DNA from: SZUA-448 sp964602475
GTDB taxonomy: Bacteria; Bacillota; Clostridia; Lachnospirales; Lachnospiraceae
DNA: 25,368 bases
Assembly (NCBI GenBank): GCA_964602475.1
Contig: CAZRRN010000039.1
Span: 1-25,368 of the forward strand
Direction: 5' to 3'
The position numbers and the translations under genes are program-made. Numbering within the stretch: position 1 is the stretch's first letter; each line of letters starts with the position of its first letter. The notes under the pieces were generated by a model that was not told the DNA's origin, did no database searches, and saw only the letters and a list, made by a program, of their open reading frames with translations. Positions 22,332 through 25,368 of this stretch are shown here, piece after piece.

Positions 22332-23240
22332 TTATTCAAGCAAGCCGCTCTCAACAATTCTTTGCAGAGAGGCAATCGCTTCTTCGTAGGACACTTTTTC
22401 AAACAAAAGCCCTTCCGTTATCGTTTTATAGTCATTTTTGTAAGCAGCTTCGTCAATGATTTTTTGTAGCAATTCTTTAAGATTGACATCATCCTGTGCC
22501 GACAGACAGGCTGCGTGTCCGCTTCTCTCAGCTCTGACAGTCTTAAATAGTTCTTTGAGTTTATCATTTATCGTAACAACATCAAACAACTTATACAGGT
22601 CATAAAGATGCCTTGAATGTTCCGTGACTTTATGGTCAAGATAGTAATCTCCCACCGCAAATAATTTATCAATAAATGTTCGTTCCAAGCTCTGCACATT
22701 CACTTCAAAAGGCTCTAAAGAAAATTGGCTGATTAAATCATCACGGTTTTCCTGTTTCAAATAATCATATATAAAACTTGATGCAAGCATTTTCTTATGC
22801 GGATATGAACGCAGAAAAACAGAAGTTTCCACAATTAAATACTGTTTCAGCACAGGAGCAGTAAACACAGAAGAAAAGTCAACAACATACTTGTTATAAT
22901 CTCGTCTGCTTCTCACAGAATCCGCATTTGTCAGTTCAAATCCAAATTCATTGATTGTTGAAACAATGCTTTCCTTCAATCGCCTGCGCTGACCCTCGGT
23001 CGGTCTTGATTCATACTCTAAATTTAGGTCAATATCCTCAGAAAAGCGTTTAATCAGCTTGTGGCACTTTGATAATGAAGTACCACCCTTAAATATTATT
23101 TGAGGCTGTTTTTCAACAAGCGCTTTCAAGAACATCGAAACATAGTAGTCTTTCTCAATGATACCGGAGTCAATTCCGGTGGCTTCCGATGTCAGCAAAA
23201 TAACCTGTCTGAACAATTCTTTATCACTGTGTAACATCAT
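22332..23240 (-). CDS. abiEii: AbiEii/AbiGii-type nucleotidyltransferase toxin
   Basis: Toxin of a type IV toxin-antitoxin (abortive infection) pair. The 302-aa protein is a DNA polymerase beta-like nucleotidyltransferase: EKDYYV (29-34), GGTSLSK (52-58), RFSEDIDL (65-72, Asp69 and Asp71 as metal ligands), then FIDKLFAVGDYYLDH and HSRHLYDLYKL, all AbiEii landmarks. Characterised relatives modify tRNA or nucleotides and block growth upon phage infection. Two ATGs (23240 and 23237) follow a GTGAG-type site; the open frame reaches a GTG at 23252. It overlaps the antitoxin gene by 14-17 bp, as expected for a coupled TA pair. All catalytic motifs are intact, so the system may be active. Confidence 0.92.
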   Translation of the reverse strand: MMLHSDKELFRQVILLTSEATGIDSGIIEKDYYVSMFLKALVEKQPQIIFKGGTSLSKCHKLIKRFSEDIDLNLEYESRPTEGQRRRLKESIVSTINEFGFELTNADSVRSRRDYNKYVVDFSSVFTAPVLKQYLIVETSVFLRSYPHKKMLASSFIYDYLKQENRDDLISQFSLEPFEVNVQSLERTFIDKLFAVGDYYLDHKVTEHSRHLYDLYKLFDVVTINDKLKELFKTVRAERSGHAACLSAQDDVNLKELLQKIIDEAAYKNDYKTITEGLLFEKVSYEEAIASLQRIVESGLLE

Positions 23241-23844
23241 AAATGATCTCACTTTCTACAAGTGTACGCATTGCTTTATCTGGAAAATACGGTGCATATT
23301 GCGAAATACCTTTTCTGGTAATCTGATTTTTATAGACATATTCCAATAGAATTTCTTTTCTTTCCGAATCATAAAAACTTGCGTCAGTAAAGTTCATCAG
23401 CTCAAGAAAACTCATTGTGGCAACATTGCTGTTGTCTATCTTAGTTCTTGAACGGCGAACAAGCACGTTTTGGTTACCAACAGGTACTTCACGAAATCTT
23501 GTAGGTTCATTGTTTGTGTAAATTTCCATTTTGTTCGGCATTTGCGTTGTCAGTCCAAGCATATTCATAAAAGTTGTTCCGGAATAATAGCCGATATTAC
23601 TTTTGCCGTCATTAATGTACTTTTTGATAATAACTTTTTTGCGGTCAAGCTTGCTTTTTCCTAATAAGGTATCTGTCGGAATATAATAAATACCTTTTTC
23701 GAAACGAATCAACTTTTCTTCTTCACAAAGCCTACTGATGGCCTTTTTAATCCACGGAGTAGAATACTCCGCAAAGGAAATCTCACTTGACAATATGACT
23801 TCATTATAGCCAAATGTATCAACAAGATAATCAAAGAATTCCAT
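23224..23844 (-). CDS. abiEi: AbiEi-type antitoxin (DUF6088-like)
   Basis: Antitoxin and probable autorepressor of the pair, 206 aa. The N-terminal winged helix (about 5-58: YLVDTFGYNEVILSSEI, STPWIKKAISRLCEEEKL, FEKGIYYIP) is the AbiEi DNA-binding fold. The middle section YYSGTTFMNMLGLTTQMPNKMEIYTN and PVGNQNVLVRRSR matches the AbiEi C-terminal antitoxin domain. The ATG at 23844 follows GGAGGTG, a strong ribosome binding site. It is transcribed first, from a consensus promoter with an inverted repeat that may be its operator. Confidence 0.88.
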   Translation of the reverse strand: MEFFDYLVDTFGYNEVILSSEISFAEYSTPWIKKAISRLCEEEKLIRFEKGIYYIPTDTLLGKSKLDRKKVIIKKYINDGKSNIGYYSGTTFMNMLGLTTQMPNKMEIYTNNEPTRFREVPVGNQNVLVRRSRTKIDNSNVATMSFLELMNFTDASFYDSERKEILLEYVYKNQITRKGISQYAPYFPDKAMRTLVESEIIYDVTQ

Positions 23845-23862
23845 ACTGACACCTCCATCATT

Positions 23863-23903
23863 TATTATAGTATGCTCTCCTCGATTAAAATTATACTATT
23901 ATA
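23863..23903. promoter_or_regulatory. Probable AbiEi operator (inverted repeat)
   Basis: Half-sites TATTATAGTAT (23863-23873) and ATACTATTATA (23893-23903) are inverted with one mismatch. The right half overlaps the -10 and spacer of the promoter; the left half lies just after the expected transcription start. AbiEi proteins are known to repress their promoters through inverted repeats, so this is a natural candidate. Confidence 0.55.
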
Positions 23904-23918
23904 TACACTCATTGTCAA
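23890..23918 (-). promoter_or_regulatory. AbiE operon promoter (perfect consensus)
   Basis: Minus strand: TTGACA (23918-23913), exactly 17 nt, TATAAT (23895-23890). All twelve positions match consensus. It is about 45 nt upstream of the antitoxin ATG and must be held down by a repressor. Confidence 0.88.
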
Positions 23919-23948
23919 TATTAAGTTAATTTCTTTGATTGCTTTCAT

Positions 23949-24143
23949 TCAGGTGTAGATAATATTTGTGTTTACAATCTCGGTAGCTCGTTCTCGGATA
24001 TTATTCATCCGTTGCACCCATTCCATAGGACTATCTAATTTGAGCTGTTCTGTAATACATTCTACTTTTGCAATATCATTTACCAACCGATAAAACATTT
24101 CCTGCGCTTGCTCCTCAACATCCTCAAGATGAGGGTACACTCC
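23949..24143 (-). pseudogene. 3' remnant of a TnpV gene
   Basis: The frame GVYPHLEDVEEQAQEMFYR...MEWVQRMNNIRERATEIVNTNIIYT is the C-terminal half of TnpV, a small protein (about 115-120 aa) encoded by clostridial transposons and conjugative elements. The first half is missing: the frame meets a stop codon at 24147-24149 just upstream and is continuous there with the ArdC-like gene in another frame. It is therefore a truncated remnant left by recombination and probably not expressed. Confidence 0.8.
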
Positions 24144-25368
24144 ATATTAAGTGCAAAGCTGCTTCGCCACTGGTCGCTCTCACCGAACTTTGCGGCATAA
24201 GCTGCTGATTTCTGATATATCGGGATTTCCGCTTTATTCACAGACTTTTCGGGTTCAGGGAGCTTTTCCGCAACCTTTTCAGGCTGTTCCTGTTTCGGTT
24301 CAGTCTTTTCCTTGCCGGTAACAAAAGCAACGGCTTCCTTGTAATCATCAACGTGAGCCTTGCCAATGGTAAGCGTGGTTTTATCGCCATTTATTCTTCC
24401 GCTGTACGGAATGTCATTGCCGTCAAGGTAATTTGCAACCTTTTCAGCCGTTTCCGACTTCAATCGAAAATACTGCTTATCCTCAATAGCGGAATAAGCA
24501 GTATTGCCAATAATATTTGAATTGTCAGGCTTTTCGGTGGTCTGTTCTTTCGACTGCTCCTTGTCCATTGTTTTCTCCTGCATAATGTCTGTAATGCTGT
24601 TGATAAGCTCGTTTGACGTAGCACGGATTGTTTCAAGAGAAGATTTCAGTTCGGGGACTTCCTTGTCTGAACCCCAAGTTGCAACATAGCCGAAGCTATA
24701 ATCCGAAGTATCAATGCCGAAATGCGTACATACCGTAAATGCGATACTCTCGGCTTCAACCTCCTCGGTATTTCTGTCCTTTGGCTTTTGTTCAACGTCG
24801 GACTTCTTCAAATCTCTGTCGTGGAGCTTTGAATGGGCAATCTCGTGAACTGCCGTCTTGATTGTCTGCACCTCCGACATTCCCTCGATAATAGCGATAC
24901 GCTGTTCCTCACGGTTGAAATATCCCTTTGCACCGCTGTCTATCTGCTCATAGCCGATAGGGACGAGCGATACCTCTTTCAGAGCCGCAAAGAATTTCTC
25001 AAAGTCCTCAACATTTCCTGTCAGTTCATCAGCTCCAAGCGTAGGTAGCTCTTTTCCGTTCGTCTGACTGACATCAAACACGCTTACAACCTTGAACGAC
25101 GGAATTTTTACGTCAACTTCCTCAGTTACAGGCTTTCCGTCCTTATCGAGAACAGGGAGCTGAGTAACCTCATCGAGCTTTGTCTTTTCTTGCTTAATTG
25201 TATATGGCGAGGGAGCAAATATTTGAATGCCTTTCTCACCACGGTTTACGTTACGCTCAAACTTGTTCTTCCAAGTATTAAAGCCTGCCACCAACGATGC
25301 GTCAGGCTTTTGCATTGCAATGAGCATTGTATTGTTGAAGCTGTAATTGTGGAATTTCGACATTGTGG
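24080..25368 (-). CDS. ArdC-like antirestriction/zincin protein of a conjugative element, 5' end beyond the window
   Basis: Partial gene. The reading frame is open to the right edge, and the visible MSKFHNYSFNNTMLIAMQ is an internal part of the ArdC-type ssDNA-binding domain (DUF1738), which normally has about 50 residues before it. After it comes a zincin-like region with HEIAH and a downstream EVEAESIAF (third ligand), then a linker rich in E, K and Q, a small domain (ANYLDGNDIPYSGRI...GKAHVDDY), and IYQKSAAYAAKFGESDQWRSS typical of large mobilome proteins. ArdC proteins protect incoming conjugative DNA. The last 18 residues (24080-24136, TLILRMLRSKRRKCFIGW) are an out-of-frame reading of TnpV, so the gene's natural 3' end is lost. 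Confidence 0.85.
   Translation of the reverse strand, partial: TMSKFHNYSFNNTMLIAMQKPDASLVAGFNTWKNKFERNVNRGEKGIQIFAPSPYTIKQEKTKLDEVTQLPVLDKDGKPVTEEVDVKIPSFKVVSVFDVSQTNGKELPTLGADELTGNVEDFEKFFAALKEVSLVPIGYEQIDSGAKGYFNREEQRIAIIEGMSEVQTIKTAVHEIAHSKLHDRDLKKSDVEQKPKDRNTEEVEAESIAFTVCTHFGIDTSDYSFGYVATWGSDKEVPELKSSLETIRATSNELINSITDIMQEKTMDKEQSKEQTTEKPDNSNIIGNTAYSAIEDKQYFRLKSETAEKVANYLDGNDIPYSGRINGDKTTLTIGKAHVDDYKEAVAFVTGKEKTEPKQEQPEKVAEKLPEPEKSVNKAEIPIYQKSAAYAAKFGESDQWRSSFALNMECTLILRMLRSKRRKCFIGW

Noticed and set aside
1..25368. CRISPR arrays, rRNA and tRNA genes
   Set aside because: No regularly spaced repeats and no tRNA-like or rRNA-like sequence were seen on either strand.

Overview
The window looks like a chromosome segment from a low-GC Gram-positive anaerobe, most likely a Lachnospiraceae member (Clostridia). 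The grounds are a single-chain PurL of about 1270 residues, the GGGtGRT/NifU-like gene pair, strong AGGAGG-type ribosome binding sites, and conserved sigma-A promoters (TTGACA-17-TATAAT type). The taxonomic call is inference; there is no rRNA or tRNA gene in the window.

Left part (1-7266), core metabolism and cell envelope: an edge promoter fires leftward out of the window. glmS (amino-sugar synthesis) is convergent with purL (purine synthesis) across a bidirectional terminator. A divergent MraY/WecA-type phosphoglycosyl transferase gene follows and ends at a second bidirectional terminator.

Middle-left (7265-12224), a seven-gene leftward operon: GspF/PilC-like membrane protein, four small single-span membrane proteins with pilin-like or pseudopilin-like architecture, a PilT-type ATPase, and a secreted transglutaminase-like protein. 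It has its own promoter. No PilB, prepilin peptidase, PilMNO or obvious major pilin is encoded here, so it is a minimal and unusual type IV-filament-like system.

Middle (12260-19713), all leftward: a YfcE-like metallophosphoesterase; the GGGtGRT protein with its NifU-like scaffold partner; two paralogous secreted beta-rich proteins (411 and 785 aa); thioredoxin; and a small membrane protein. The phosphoesterase and the 411-aa secreted protein have leaders that fold into the same hairpin-plus-pseudoknot, with compensatory base changes, ending at the ribosome binding site. This is the best candidate in the window for an undescribed regulatory RNA.

Right part (19736-25368), accessory or mobile DNA: an in-frame HIT/GNAT chimera that is probably a deletion relic, a 497-aa helix-turn-helix regulator of higher GC, a small ferredoxin, an excisionase/AlpA-like HTH protein, a complete AbiEi/AbiEii-type toxin-antitoxin pair with a perfect consensus promoter and a likely operator, and the edge of a conjugative-element ArdC-like gene fused out of frame to the 3' end of a TnpV gene. 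It reads as a decayed integrative element that continues beyond the right edge. The only stretch of more than 300 bases without a gene is 1-327, which holds the two divergent promoters and the glmS leader.
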